A DNA stretch of 64,000 nt, taken from contig JBCCJI010000007.1 in NCBI GenBank assembly GCA_039027855.1, forward strand, positions 109,560-173,559. The letters run 5' to 3'. The notes beneath the pieces are model-generated. The model made no database searches. It was not told the origin of the DNA and saw nothing but the letters and a program-made list of their open reading frames with translations. Below are positions 51,907 to 61,362 of the stretch, piece after piece. Every line of letters starts with the position of its first letter. The first letter of the stretch is position 1. Both the position numbers and the translations under genes were made by a program. The stretch comes from Thermohalobaculum sp039027855. GTDB lineage: Bacteria; Pseudomonadota; Alphaproteobacteria; Rhodobacterales; Rhodobacteraceae.

Positions 51907-52725
51907 ATGGCGCATGAGAAGAACCACAACTACCACATCCTGCCACCGAGCCCCTGGCCCTTCTACGCGGCGGTCTCGGCGTTCTTCATGCTCGTGGGCT
52001 CGATCCTCGCCTTCCACGGCGAGACGCCGCTGCTCGGCATCGTGGGTTTCCTCGGCTGCTGCTACGTCGCCTATGGCTGGTGGCGCGATGTGGTCATGGA
52101 GAGCAAGGACGGCGATCACACACCCGTGGTGCAGATCGGCCTCCGCTACGGGGTGCTGCTGTTCATCATCTCCGAGGTGATGTTCTTCGTCGCCTGGTTC
52201 TGGTCGTTCTTCAAGCACGCGATCTTCCCGGTGCCCGAGATCGAGGGCCAGCTTGCGCCGACGGTTGAGCTGCCTGTCGGGCAGTGGCCGCCTGCGGGGA
52301 TCGAGACGTTCGACCCCTGGGGCCTGCCGTTCATGAACACGGTGATCCTGCTGCTTTCGGGCTGCACGGTGACTTGGGCGCACCACGCGCTGATCCACAA
52401 CACGCGCAAGGACCTGGTGCTGGGCCTGACCGCGACGGTCGGCCTCGGTGCGGTCTTCACAGTGTTCCAGGCCTACGAGTACAGCCACGCGGAGTTTGCG
52501 TTCACCGACGGCATCTATGCCGCGAATTTCTACATGGCGACCGGATTTCACGGCTTCCATGTGCTGGTTGGGACGATCTTCCTCGCCGTCTGCCTCCTGC
52601 GCGCGCGGGTCGGTCAGTTCACGTCCAAGAAGCATCTCGGCTTTGAGGCCGCAGCTTGGTACTGGCACTTCGTCGATGTCGTCTGGCTGTTCCTGTTTGC
52701 CGGCATCTATATCTGGGGCCGCTGA
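51907..52725 (+). CDS. ctaE: Cytochrome c oxidase subunit III
   Basis: Seven-helix core subunit of the aa3 oxidase, 272 aa. Typical motifs are HAxKNHxYHILPPSPWP at the N-terminus, WWRDVVMESKDGDHTPVVQIGLRYG near residue 60, FISEVMFFVAWFWSFF near 80, SGCTVTWAHHALI near 155 and FTDGIYAANFYMATGFHGFHVLVG near 200. Length matches the family. It lies 34 nt after ctaG and 9 nt before the SURF1 gene. Confidence 0.97.
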   Translation: MAHEKNHNYHILPPSPWPFYAAVSAFFMLVGSILAFHGETPLLGIVGFLGCCYVAYGWWRDVVMESKDGDHTPVVQIGLRYGVLLFIISEVMFFVAWFWSFFKHAIFPVPEIEGQLAPTVELPVGQWPPAGIETFDPWGLPFMNTVILLLSGCTVTWAHHALIHNTRKDLVLGLTATVGLGAVFTVFQAYEYSHAEFAFTDGIYAANFYMATGFHGFHVLVGTIFLAVCLLRARVGQFTSKKHLGFEAAAWYWHFVDVVWLFLFAGIYIWGR

Positions 52726-52734
52726 GGACGCTTG

Positions 52735-53454
52735 ATGCCCATGCCGTTGCGCCGTTTCCTGGCGCCGCTGATCCTGGGGGTCGCGGGTACCGCGACCCTC
52801 ATTGCGTTGAGCGTCTGGCAGACCCAGCGCCTCGCCTGGAAAGAGGGGCTCATCGCCGAGCTGTCAGCGCGGCTCGCTGAGGCGCCGATCGCGCTCCCCG
52901 TCGCCCCTGACCCCGAAGTCTTCGAGTTCCGCCGCGTGGTGGTCACCGGCCGCTTCACCGGTGAGACCGGTGAGCATGGCCATGTCGATGCACCGCTGCT
53001 TGCGACGCTGGAGAAGGCGCCTGGGTATCGCGTGATCCAGCCCTTCGAGATGGTGGACGGGCGGCGTATCATGGTCACCCGGGGCTGGGTCCCGCTTGAG
53101 GCCAAGAACATCGACGGCCGTGCTGTGCGCCCGATCCCCGCGCCCGAGGACGAGGTGACAGTTACCGGTGCGCTTCGCTGGCCCGATGATCCGCAATCCC
53201 CGGCCTTCGGCGCGCGCGACAATGTCTGGATCGCGCGGGATCTGGCGATCTATGCCGATCTCTTCGATGTCGAGCCGCTGTTGGTCGTCGCCGAGACGGC
53301 CACGCCGGGGCCCGAGACACGCTCACCCGTGCCGACACCGCTGACGGTGAACCTTCGCAACAACCATTTTGGCTATGCCGTCACCTGGGGTCTGCTGGCG
53401 TTTGCGTGGATCATCATGTCGGCGATCTGGGCCTGGTCGCGGCGCGCGGTATGA
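52735..53454 (+). CDS. SURF1 family oxidase assembly protein
   Basis: A 239-aa protein with two membrane helices, at the N-terminus (about residues 8-27, FLAPLILGVAGTATLIALSVW) and C-terminus (AVTWGLLAFAWIIMSAIWAW), and a soluble domain between them with YRVIQPFEMVDGRRIMVTRGWVP near residue 100. This is the SURF1 layout; it helps insert heme a into subunit I. Two adjacent starts (TTG at 52732, ATG at 52735) are possible; ATG chosen. It ends the oxidase operon and is convergent with a frameshifted methyltransferase gene (7 nt between stops). Confidence 0.93.
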   Translation: MPMPLRRFLAPLILGVAGTATLIALSVWQTQRLAWKEGLIAELSARLAEAPIALPVAPDPEVFEFRRVVVTGRFTGETGEHGHVDAPLLATLEKAPGYRVIQPFEMVDGRRIMVTRGWVPLEAKNIDGRAVRPIPAPEDEVTVTGALRWPDDPQSPAFGARDNVWIARDLAIYADLFDVEPLLVVAETATPGPETRSPVPTPLTVNLRNNHFGYAVTWGLLAFAWIIMSAIWAWSRRAV

Positions 53455-53461
53455 GCAGCGC

Positions 53462-54135
53462 TCAAGGCCGCCGCATCACACAGGTCACATAGGTGCAGAC
53501 CCCGTAGGACGCGCCACGCGCCGAGGCCGCGACCAGCTGATCGGCCAAGGCATTGGCATCGGCCTCGGTGACCATGCCCGATGCCGGGCCAAGGCGCCGG
53601 AAGCCATTGAACGAGGACGTCCAGAAATCGGCCTTGCCGGCCGCGGCTATGATGTTGGGGAAGAATGCGGTGATCTCCAAGCCCTCGGCGGCGTCGAGGC
53701 GTGTCGGGCGCACCATCTCCTGCAGGACTGCCGCAGGGTCGGTCAGGTGGCCGAACTGGGTATGGGCAATGACCGCATCGGCACTCGCCTCGGCGAGACC
53801 GAGGGTATGCGCGTCGTCCGCGGCGAAATCGATCCGCGCCGACAGGCCTTCTACGGCGGCCAGGCGACGGGCCTTAGCGATCAGGGCGGGGGAGAGATCG
53901 ATGCCGGTGACCCGGCCACCAAATCCTGGGCGTGCGGCGATGCGCCGGGCCGCAATGCCGGTGCCGCAGCCGAGATCGATGACATGCGCGCATCCGTCCA
54001 CCGAGATGGCATCGAGGTATTGGTCGCGAGGATCGCGACAAAGCGGGTGTTGCGCCCGCGCGCCTTCTGTCGATCCGCGATCACGGCGCTTGTCGCGTCG
54101 TCGAGGCGGTCGGCGACATTGACGGGATCGGGCAT
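53462..54135 (-). pseudogene. SAM-dependent methyltransferase gene with a frameshift
   Basis: The start at 54135 gives MPDPVNVADRLDDATSAVI and reaches FVAIL before leaving frame; the continuation DQYLDAISVDGCAHVIDLGCGTGIAARRIA and the rest, including motif LGCGTG and IDFAADDAHTLGLAEASADAVIAHTQ, is in another frame. The two halves join if about one base is added near 54027 in a GCGAGG/GCGG context. Restored, it would be a class I methyltransferase of about 224 aa. It is either a real loss-of-function or a sequencing error. Convergent with SURF1. Confidence 0.75.
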
Positions 54136-54284
54136 GGCACCGTCCTTGACGCATCACTCTCTGCACCCTGCCTTCGTCCGCCCGGCCTATCCACCATGGC
54201 CGGTAGGCACCGTTCCGGCGGCGTTGCTGTACAGTGGCCAGTCCGCGGGGTAGTCAGCACAGCGATCCCGGCAGGAGTGGCGCG

Positions 54285-55511
54285 ATGCGCAGTGCCCCGA
54301 AATGGCGAGCCTTCGTGCCGACCGGTCGGCAGATCCGTTTTGCGGCGATGCGTTGGGTGGCAGCGCTCTCACCGTCGCTGGCCCATCGCTGGCACCTGCA
54401 TCTCAGCATGGGCGGTTGGGAGCTGGCCGAGACGACCACCATCAAGCGCTGGGATCTGAAGGCGGAGCGCCCGCTGCCGCACCCTCTGGTCGAGGGGATC
54501 GAGGCCGAGTTTGCGCTTGATATGCAGGTCTGTGGCGGCGTCTGCCACGCCGATCCGCGCACCATGATCGAACTGCGCCGCTTTGGCCCCGCGCTGGTCT
54601 TTGGCCATTCGGCACAGGCGGTGGACCGGGCGAGTGGCCTCTCAATCACCGCCGTTAACCGCAACCAGGCACGCCCGGCGCGGCTGCGGGAGACGCGGAT
54701 CGAGGGGCTTTGCCTCAACCTGCTGGACGTGCGGCCGGGCAAGCAGCAGTATTATTTCTTCTACATCAAGCAGTTCGAATACCGCTGGAAGGCGGCAGGT
54801 GCGGCGGCGGCGTTGGATCAGCCGGTGACCGTGCTGCTGAGCCCCACGACCAAGGCGAATGAACTGGCCTTCCGGGCGATGCTGGCCAAGCGGTATCCGG
54901 CGCTTAAGCAACGCGTGGTCGCCACCGATGCGTGCATCGCCTGTGATGGGCTGCTTCAGGCGCTCTATCAGCGGGACTGCGTTTATCGGGGGGCATCCTC
55001 GGAAGTGGCCCTGGAAGAGACGGTGTCCGTCTTTCGCGAGGCCTTTGGTATCACCCCCAGCGTCCGGCCCGAGCGGCTCCTTTATCTCTCCCGCCGCGAT
55101 GCGGGGATCCGGCGCATCCGCAACGAAGAGGCGCTGGAAGCAATGCTTGCGCGCCATGGCTTCGAGAGCGTGACGGCCACCGATTACGACCATGCGGGCC
55201 AGGTGCGCCTGTTCGGCGAGGCACGGGCAGTGATCGGGGCCCATGGGGCGGGGCTCACCAACATCATCTTCATGGCGCCGGGTGGCGCGCTGATGGAGCT
55301 GTTCGGCCGGGGCTATGTGCAGGGCGCCTACCTCTGGCTTGCGCATTTGCGGGGGCATGACTACGCCTGGCACATCGCGGACATGACCTATGCCAAGCAG
55401 GATTTCGCCCTGTCCGACGGCGATCTCTCGGCGATCGAGGCCTGGGCGGTACGTGTCGCCTCAGGAGTTGTCGCGGCGCCGGACGCCGTGGCAGGACCGG
55501 CAGCACCCTGA
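54285..55511 (+). CDS. GT61-family glycosyltransferase (DUF563)
   Basis: A 408-aa protein of the EOGT/xylosyltransferase-like GT61 family. The diagnostic C-terminal part VIGAHGAGLTNIIFMAPGGALMELF near residue 310 and an earlier YLSRRDAGIRRIRNEEAL near 270 define it. Bacterial members add sugars to surface polysaccharides, but the acceptor is unknown. CAGGAG precedes the ATG at 54285. No polysaccharide gene cluster surrounds it; the stop is 75 nt before thrC. Confidence 0.85.
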   Translation: MRSAPKWRAFVPTGRQIRFAAMRWVAALSPSLAHRWHLHLSMGGWELAETTTIKRWDLKAERPLPHPLVEGIEAEFALDMQVCGGVCHADPRTMIELRRFGPALVFGHSAQAVDRASGLSITAVNRNQARPARLRETRIEGLCLNLLDVRPGKQQYYFFYIKQFEYRWKAAGAAAALDQPVTVLLSPTTKANELAFRAMLAKRYPALKQRVVATDACIACDGLLQALYQRDCVYRGASSEVALEETVSVFREAFGITPSVRPERLLYLSRRDAGIRRIRNEEALEAMLARHGFESVTATDYDHAGQVRLFGEARAVIGAHGAGLTNIIFMAPGGALMELFGRGYVQGAYLWLAHLRGHDYAWHIADMTYAKQDFALSDGDLSAIEAWAVRVASGVVAAPDAVAGPAAP

Positions 55512-55586
55512 GCGTGCTGCGGTGTCGCGCATCGCTATACAGACCGGATCCGACTAGGCTAAGGGACGGCTGGGGAGACCAGAGCG

Positions 55587-56984
55587 ATGCAGTACCTAAG
55601 CACCCGTGGGCAGGCGCCCGTCCTAGGTTTCGAAGACACCGTGATGGCGGGGCTCGCTCGCGATGGCGGGCTCTATGTGCCCGAGAGCACACCGCGCTTC
55701 TCCGAGGCTGAGATTGCCGCGCTGGCGGGTCTGTCCTACGAGGACGTGGCCTTTCGCATCATGCGCCCCTTCGTCGGCGATTTCGGCGACGCGCCGCTCC
55801 GCCGGGTGATCGGCGAGGCCTATGCCGTCTTTCGCCATCCCGCGCGCGCGCCGCTCACGCAGATCGGCCCGGCCGACTGGATCCTGGAGCTGCATCACGG
55901 GCCGACGCTCGCCTTCAAGGACTTCGCCATGCAGATCGTGGCGCGCCTGTTCGAGGCGATCCTGGCGCGGCGCGGCGGGAGGGTTACCATCGTCTGCGCC
56001 ACCTCGGGCGATACCGGGTCGGCCGCGATGGAGGCGTTTCGCGGCCGCGCCGGCTGCGATCTCGTGGTGCTCTACCCACATAACCGGGTGTCGGAGGTTC
56101 AGCGGCGCCAGATGACCACGCCGGCCGAGCCCAATGTCCACGCGCTGGCGGTCGATGGCACCTTCGACGACTGCCAGGCGCTGGTGAAGGCGATGTTCAA
56201 CGACCACGCCTTCCGCGACGAGATGAGCCTCGGGGCGGTGAACTCGATCAACTGGGGCCGGGTGCTGGCGCAGGTGGTCTATTACTTCACCTCGGCCGTG
56301 GCGCTGGGCGCGCCGGCACGCACGGTCAGCTATGCGGTGCCGACGGGTAATTTCGGCGATATCCTCGCCGGAGAGGTTGCGCGCCGCATGGGCCTGCCGA
56401 TCTCGACGCTGGTGATCGCGACGAATGAGAACGACATCCTGCATCGCACCCTCTCGACCGGGGTGAGCGAGGCGCGGGGCGTGGAACCCACGATCGCGCC
56501 GTCGATGGATATTCAGGTGTCGTCGAACTTCGAGCGGCTGCTGTTCGATCTCTACGGTCGCGATGCCACGGCGACGGCGGCCGCGATGGCCGAGCAGAAG
56601 GCGCATGGCCGTTTTTCGATGCCGCAGGGAGCTATCGACGCGCTCCGCGATGGCTGGGCCAGCCATGCCTCGCCACGAGCCGAGACGCTGGCCCGCATCG
56701 GCGCAGTGCGTCAGACCACTGGGCAGGTGATCGACCCGCACACCGCCATCGGTGTCAACGCCGCGATGGCCTGCAGGCGCGATCCGGCCGAGCCGATGGT
56801 GACGCTCGCCACCGCCCATGCCGCCAAGTTCCCCGATGCGGTCGTCGAAGCCTGCGGTACGCATCCTGAACTGCCCGTCCATCTGGCCGATCTTTTCGAC
56901 CGGCCCGAGCGTATTCACCGCGTGCCCGCCGATCTGGCCGCCGTTCAGGATGCCGTGCGCGCCCGTTCGGCCATTGCTGCCTGA
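55587..56984 (+). CDS. thrC: Threonine synthase (E. coli type)
   Basis: PLP enzyme converting O-phosphohomoserine to threonine. The 465-aa protein starts QYLSTRGQAPVLGFEDTVMAGLARDGGLYVPE, diagnostic of the long type, and carries the PLP Lys111 in HGPTLAFKDF, CATSGDTGSAAMEAF near 145 and VPTGNFGDILAGEVARRMGLP near 255. It is the usual threonine synthase in the oxidase-operon neighbourhood of Rhodobacterales, so it is the main enzyme; the gene at 35364 is a second type. 39 nt before the M16 peptidase gene. Confidence 0.96.
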   Translation: MQYLSTRGQAPVLGFEDTVMAGLARDGGLYVPESTPRFSEAEIAALAGLSYEDVAFRIMRPFVGDFGDAPLRRVIGEAYAVFRHPARAPLTQIGPADWILELHHGPTLAFKDFAMQIVARLFEAILARRGGRVTIVCATSGDTGSAAMEAFRGRAGCDLVVLYPHNRVSEVQRRQMTTPAEPNVHALAVDGTFDDCQALVKAMFNDHAFRDEMSLGAVNSINWGRVLAQVVYYFTSAVALGAPARTVSYAVPTGNFGDILAGEVARRMGLPISTLVIATNENDILHRTLSTGVSEARGVEPTIAPSMDIQVSSNFERLLFDLYGRDATATAAAMAEQKAHGRFSMPQGAIDALRDGWASHASPRAETLARIGAVRQTTGQVIDPHTAIGVNAAMACRRDPAEPMVTLATAHAAKFPDAVVEACGTHPELPVHLADLFDRPERIHRVPADLAAVQDAVRARSAIAA

Positions 56985-57023
56985 GAGACATTCTGCGGCC
57001 CGCCGGCCGCGCGAGGAGACCCG

Positions 57024-58310
57024 ATGACGCGTCCCGACCCGACGACCGCCAGCGAGGCGCAACTGACGACGCTACCGAACGGCTTCCGGGTGGCGACCGA
57101 GCGCATTCCGGGCATCGCTTCGGCTTGTGTCGGTGTCTGGGTCGAGGCCGGGTCGCGCCATGAGAGCGAGGCGGAAAACGGGATCGCGCATTTTCTCGAG
57201 CACATGGCGTTTAAGGGCACGGCGCGCCGCTCGGCCGTGGATATCGCCGAGGAGATCGAGGATGTGGGCGGCTATCTGAACGCCTATACCTCGCGCGAGC
57301 GCACGGCCTATTATGCCCGGGTAATGGCCGATGATCTGCCGCGCGCGGTGGATATCCTCGCCGATATCGTCCGCCACCAGGCGCTTGACCCGAACGAGAT
57401 GGAGTTGGAGCGCGGGGTGATCCTGTCCGAGATCGGCCAGGTGAACGACACCCCCGACGACATCATCTTCGACTGGCTGCAGGAAACGGCGTTTCCCGAT
57501 CAGCCAATCGGCCGCTCCATCCTCGGCAGCGACACGCGGGTCTCTGGCTTCTCCCCCGATAACCTCGCCAAGTTCATCCACGACCATTATCGCCCGGCGC
57601 GAATGATCCTGGCGGCGGCCGGGGATGTCGATCACGACGCCATCGTGGCCCTGGCGGGCGAGGCCTTCGGCGATATGGCCGGAGGCGACGTGCCCGATCG
57701 CGCGGTCGCGACCTTCGTGGGCGGCGAGCGGCGCGTCGACCGGCGGCTTAGCCAGGCGCATTTCGCGCTCGGTCTGCGCTCGCCCGGGTTCCGCGATGGC
57801 GGCCACTATGCGGCGCAGATCGCGGCGACGGCGCTCGGCGGGGGCATGTCCTCGCGCCTGTTCCAGGAGGCGCGGGAGAAACGCGGGCTCTGCTATACGA
57901 TCTTTGCCCAGGCGGCCGCGCATGAGGAGACGGGCATGCTGACCGTCTATGCCGGGACCTCGGCGTCCGATCTCCCGGCGCTGATCACGCTGACGGCCGA
58001 GACGATGACCCAGGCCATGCGTAGCCTGAACGAAACCGAGATCGCGCGGGCCAAGGCACAGGTGCGCGCCGGCCTCATGATGGGGCTGGAAGGCGCTTCG
58101 GCCCGCGCCGAGCGGCTGGCTGCGAGCGTCGCGGTCTGGGGCAAGCCGATGCCGGTCGGCGAGACGCTTGAGCGGATCGAGGCAGTCGATGTCGAGGGGG
58201 CGCGCGCCGCCGTTGCGGGTTTCCTCTCGGGCGCGCCGGCGCTGGCGCTTTATGGCCCGGTCTCGGGTGCCGAGGATGCCGAGGCGCTGGCACGCCGACT
58301 GGCGGCCTGA
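57024..58310 (+). CDS. M16 family zinc peptidase (mitochondrial processing peptidase-like)
   Basis: A 428-aa peptidase. The inverted zinc motif HFLEHMAFKGT (H56, E59, H60) and the downstream Glu about 75 residues later are present, as in the MPP-beta/PqqL-like family. The N-terminal pattern LPNGFRVATERIPGIASACVGVWVEAGSRHE is typical. It follows thrC by 39 nt and precedes the GNAT gene by 40 nt, a common order. The natural substrate in bacteria is not known; the family cleaves peptides and, in mitochondria, presequences. Other M16 partners are absent. Confidence 0.95.
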   Translation: MTRPDPTTASEAQLTTLPNGFRVATERIPGIASACVGVWVEAGSRHESEAENGIAHFLEHMAFKGTARRSAVDIAEEIEDVGGYLNAYTSRERTAYYARVMADDLPRAVDILADIVRHQALDPNEMELERGVILSEIGQVNDTPDDIIFDWLQETAFPDQPIGRSILGSDTRVSGFSPDNLAKFIHDHYRPARMILAAAGDVDHDAIVALAGEAFGDMAGGDVPDRAVATFVGGERRVDRRLSQAHFALGLRSPGFRDGGHYAAQIAATALGGGMSSRLFQEAREKRGLCYTIFAQAAAHEETGMLTVYAGTSASDLPALITLTAETMTQAMRSLNETEIARAKAQVRAGLMMGLEGASARAERLAASVAVWGKPMPVGETLERIEAVDVEGARAAVAGFLSGAPALALYGPVSGAEDAEALARRLAA

Positions 58311-58350
58311 TGATGGGTGGCGCGCAGCGGTCCGGCGAGGGAGGGCGGTG

Positions 58351-58941
58351 ATGCTGATCGGGCGCAGTCGCTCGCGCTTTCAGATCGGCACCGAACGCCT
58401 CGTCCTGCGGGCGCCGGAGCTTGCCGATTTCGAGGCCTGGGCGATGCTGCGTCGCGAGAGCCGCAGCTTCCTGCAGCCCTGGGAGCCGCGCTGGTCGGCC
58501 GATCATCTGACCTCGCGGGCCTTCCGCAACCGGGTCGTCTGGGCCGATCGCTCGATCCGCCAGGGCGATGCCGTGCCGCTCTTCATCACCCTGCGTGAGA
58601 CCGGCGCCGTGGTGGGCGGTCTGACGCTCTCTAACATCCGCCGTGAGCCCGCCGAAGCCGGGACGCTCGGCTACTGGACGGGGGCGCGGCATCTGCGCCA
58701 GGGCTATATGCGCGAGGCGCTGACGGCGCTCGTCGCCCATGCCTGCGGCGAAATGAACCTTTCACGCTTGGAAGCTGCCTGCCTGCCCGACAACATCGCC
58801 TCGCGCGCCCTGCTGGAGCGCTGTGGCTTCAAGTACGAGGGTGTCGCGCAGTCCTATCTGCAGATCGATGGCCGGTGGCGGAACCACGTGCTCTACGCCG
58901 CGCTCCGTCCCGACCGCCGGGGTCGCGTCGAAGGCGATTAA
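58351..58941 (+). CDS. GNAT acetyltransferase (RimJ/RimL-like)
   Basis: A 196-aa GNAT protein. TERLVLRAPELADFEAW near residues 14-30 opens the fold, GYWTGARHLRQGYMREALTALV near 112-133 holds the acetyl-CoA-binding R-x-x-G-x-A loop (RQGYMREA), and NIASRALLERCGFKYEG near 155-170 completes it. This is the RimJ-type group that acetylates ribosomal protein N-termini, though small-molecule activity is possible. GAGGGAGG precedes the start. A GTG one codon earlier is an alternative. Confidence 0.88.
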   Translation: MLIGRSRSRFQIGTERLVLRAPELADFEAWAMLRRESRSFLQPWEPRWSADHLTSRAFRNRVVWADRSIRQGDAVPLFITLRETGAVVGGLTLSNIRREPAEAGTLGYWTGARHLRQGYMREALTALVAHACGEMNLSRLEAACLPDNIASRALLERCGFKYEGVAQSYLQIDGRWRNHVLYAALRPDRRGRVEGD

Positions 58942-59075
58942 CGGCGCCGCCATTATAACTGCCCAACCTCGACAAAGATCTGAGATTGCCGCCCCAGACC
59001 ATTCGATTTTCGATCAAATCCGCTCCATGATCCACCGCTAGCTCTCTGCGCATATTCATGCAGAGGAGTGGTTCC

Positions 59076-59642
59076 ATGAGACTGACCCGAGCACCGATGC
59101 TTTTTGCTACCGTCCTTCTCGCCGCTTGCGCGGGGCGCTCGCCCGATCTGGTCGAGGTGGTGCAGGAGGAAGACCGGCGTCTGAGCTGCTTTCAGATCGA
59201 AGCGGAGCTGGAGGCGAACAATCGCCAGATGGCTGATCTTGCTGGCGAAGAGTCGGCCAAGGTTGCCCAGAACGTTGCGGCAGGTGTTGCCGGTCTGTTG
59301 ATCTGGCCTCTGTGGTTCGCGATGGACTTCCAGGATGCCGCCGGCAAGGAAGGCTCGGCCCTTGCCGCGCGCAATCGCTACCTTGCTGAGCTCTATGGTC
59401 GGCGCTGCGATGCCGGAGCCCTTGCCTCAGCGCCCGGCGGTGGCGTTGGCACCGTGGGCACGTCGATCTCTGCGGGTGCCTTGCCAGACATTGGGGGTCC
59501 GATCCCCTACGAGGGAACCCGGCTATCCGACTTCACCCGCGACGAAATCCAGGCGTATTGCGCCGTGGAATGGACATCGCGGCGTGGGCCTGACGGACGG
59601 ACGCTGTACAACCCCTGTCGCAAGCCCACGGTCTTTCGCTGA
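59076..59642 (+). CDS. Hypothetical lipoprotein
   Basis: A 188-aa protein with a lipobox LLAAC at Cys18, so probably anchored in a membrane. A hydrophobic stretch AAGVAGLLIWPLWFAMDFQDAAG lies near residues 69-92; the rest is polar with a cysteine pair (RRCDAG and YNPCRKP). I recognise no domain, although the EANNRQMADLAGEE region followed by a hydrophobic segment resembles small outer-membrane lipoproteins of alphaproteobacteria. AGAGGAG precedes the ATG at 59076. It is convergent with the universal stress gene. Confidence 0.6.
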   Translation: MRLTRAPMLFATVLLAACAGRSPDLVEVVQEEDRRLSCFQIEAELEANNRQMADLAGEESAKVAQNVAAGVAGLLIWPLWFAMDFQDAAGKEGSALAARNRYLAELYGRRCDAGALASAPGGGVGTVGTSISAGALPDIGGPIPYEGTRLSDFTRDEIQAYCAVEWTSRRGPDGRTLYNPCRKPTVFR

Positions 59643-59655
59643 TCGCATCAGGTCC

Positions 59656-59677
59656 GATGGCGCTTCAATGCGCCATC
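59656..59677. terminator. Bidirectional hairpin between lipoprotein and USP genes
   Basis: A perfect 8-bp stem GATGGCGC/GCGCCATC with a 6-nt loop TTCAAT, located at the two convergent stop codons. Confidence 0.55.
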
Positions 59678-60525
59678 AGGACGGCCATGTCCGACTTATC
59701 CACCATGGTGCGGGTGGCACCACCGAACAGGGTTTCGTGCTCGCGTGAGTGGCCATAGGCGCCGGTGACGAGCAGTGTCGCTCCGGCCGCTTTCGCGCTT
59801 GCCAGGATCACGCCACCCGGATCGCGCTTCGCGTCGATCTCGGTGCGGGTCGCCTCGACGCCATGCGTGGTCAGGTAGTCGATCAGCGCCATGCCCGAGA
59901 CCCGCTCGTCCTCGGCGCCGCCATCCAGCACGGTCACCTTGTCGGCGGCACGCAGTACGGGTTGGGCGAGAGCGACGGCGCGCGTCGCCTCCAGCGCGCC
60001 GTTCCAGGCGATGGCGACATGGGCAGCGAAATCGGCCGGTGGTGCGGCAGGCGGGCACATCACCACGGGACGCCCCGTCTGGAACAGGCCCGCGCGCAGG
60101 CTGTTCTCGCCCAGATTGCGATCGCGATCGGGTCTGGCGACAAAGGTGAGATCGGCCAGTTTGCCCCGGATGCGGATGATCTCCGCCATCTTGCCCTCCG
60201 CCTCATCGAACGAGGCCGAGGCCGTGCCGGGGATGGGGCGCCCATCCTCAGACTGGGTCAGGCCAAGCTCGGGCAGCAGGCCTTCGAACAGGGCGCGCAG
60301 GCGGTCTTCCTCACCCTGCGCCAGGGTTTCGGCCGACTGGCGGATCTGCTCGCGAAGCACCCGGGGGATGTTGACGCCGAAGGGCATGAAATCCTCGGCC
60401 CGGGCCCGGCAGTGTACGCATTCCACATGGGCCGCGAACCGCTTGGCCAGCGCCGCGGCATGGGCAATCACGTCCTGTCCCTTGCCGTCTCCGCGGACGG
60501 GGACAAGGATCCTCGCGATGGTCAT
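59665..60525 (-). CDS. Universal stress protein (tandem UspA domains)
   Basis: A 286-aa protein of two Usp-like halves (about 1-150 and 155-286). The second carries the nucleotide-binding motif GAYGHSREHETLFGGATRTMV near residue 255 (G-x2-G-x9-G-[AT]); the first has only a worn version, as in UspE. Cytosolic stress and energy-state proteins. The ATG at 60525 is 109 nt after the start of the AlgH gene in the opposite order; the two genes are on the same strand. No obvious regulatory signal. Confidence 0.88.
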   Translation of the reverse strand: MTIARILVPVRGDGKGQDVIAHAAALAKRFAAHVECVHCRARAEDFMPFGVNIPRVLREQIRQSAETLAQGEEDRLRALFEGLLPELGLTQSEDGRPIPGTASASFDEAEGKMAEIIRIRGKLADLTFVARPDRDRNLGENSLRAGLFQTGRPVVMCPPAAPPADFAAHVAIAWNGALEATRAVALAQPVLRAADKVTVLDGGAEDERVSGMALIDYLTTHGVEATRTEIDAKRDPGGVILASAKAAGATLLVTGAYGHSREHETLFGGATRTMVDKSDMAVLMAH

Positions 60526-60633
60526 GGGAACGTCTCCTCAGGCGGGTCTGTCATCGAGCCTATCAGGTGACGCCTATCAGACAACGCCGCCTCGTGGAGG
60601 AGTGGCGGCCCATCCGCGATCGGCATGCTCAGT

Positions 60634-61251
60634 TCACGCGCTGCCGCCGCCCGACAGCATCGCCGCGGTGATGCCAAGCTTACCGAGCGCGCTTTCCCAT
60701 TTCGGGTCCTGATCGGTATCGAAAAGCAACGTCTCATCGGCGTCGCAAGCGAGCCAACCGTTCAGCTTCAACTCGTTCTCCAGCTGACCCGGCCCCCAGC
60801 CCGCATAGCCGAGCGCCACGAAGCGCTGCCGCGGACCGCGCCCTTCGGCGATCGCGTGCAGCACATCCAGCGTGCCGGTCAGCGCAATCTCGTCGTCTAC
60901 CCGCAGGCTGGCGTCGGGCACCGTGAAGTCGGCGGTATGGAGCACGAAGCCGCGTCCGGGCTCCACCGGGCCGCCGAGGCGGAGGCTCTCGGCCGCCACG
61001 CCCGGTGCTTGAATGGTAATCTCCAACCGGCCGAAAAGGTCGTCGAGCGTCAGATCCTCGGCGGTGCGGTTAATGATCAGGCCAAGGGCGCCTTCGGTAT
61101 TGTGCTCGCACAGATAGACCAGGCTACGTTCGAACCTCGGGTCCGGCATGGTGGGCATCGCGATCAGCACTTGCCCGCGCAGGAACGACGCCGCCGGTGA
61201 CGGTGTCTCTGCCGCCGGCTCTCTCGCCATGCCGGTGTCGTGCTCTGACAT
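60634..61251 (-). CDS. YqgE/AlgH family protein
   Basis: A 205-aa protein of the AlgH/UPF0301 family: FLRGQVLIAMPTMPDPRFERSLVYLCEHNTEGALGLIINR near residues 23-62, then GGPVEPGRGFVLHT near 95 and ALGYAGWGPGQLENEL near 155, all diagnostic. It probably sits in the cytosol; a role in transcription regulation has been reported for AlgH in pseudomonads but the activity is unsettled. It is divergent from the DsbD-N-like gene. Confidence 0.93.
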   Translation of the reverse strand: MSEHDTGMAREPAAETPSPAASFLRGQVLIAMPTMPDPRFERSLVYLCEHNTEGALGLIINRTAEDLTLDDLFGRLEITIQAPGVAAESLRLGGPVEPGRGFVLHTADFTVPDASLRVDDEIALTGTLDVLHAIAEGRGPRQRFVALGYAGWGPGQLENELKLNGWLACDADETLLFDTDQDPKWESALGKLGITAAMLSGGGSA

Positions 61252-61362
61252 CCTACGCTCCGTCTTGCCCCGCTACCTACACTGCGCGCAGCGGGGAATG
61301 ACCGCAACCCGCTCACGCGAAGGCGATTGGCGTTGTGGGGCCGATCCCCTTATCTCGGGGGG

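Noticed and set aside
55623..57062. Minus-strand open frame of 479 aa
   Set aside because: Antisense of thrC; a GC-rich shadow frame.
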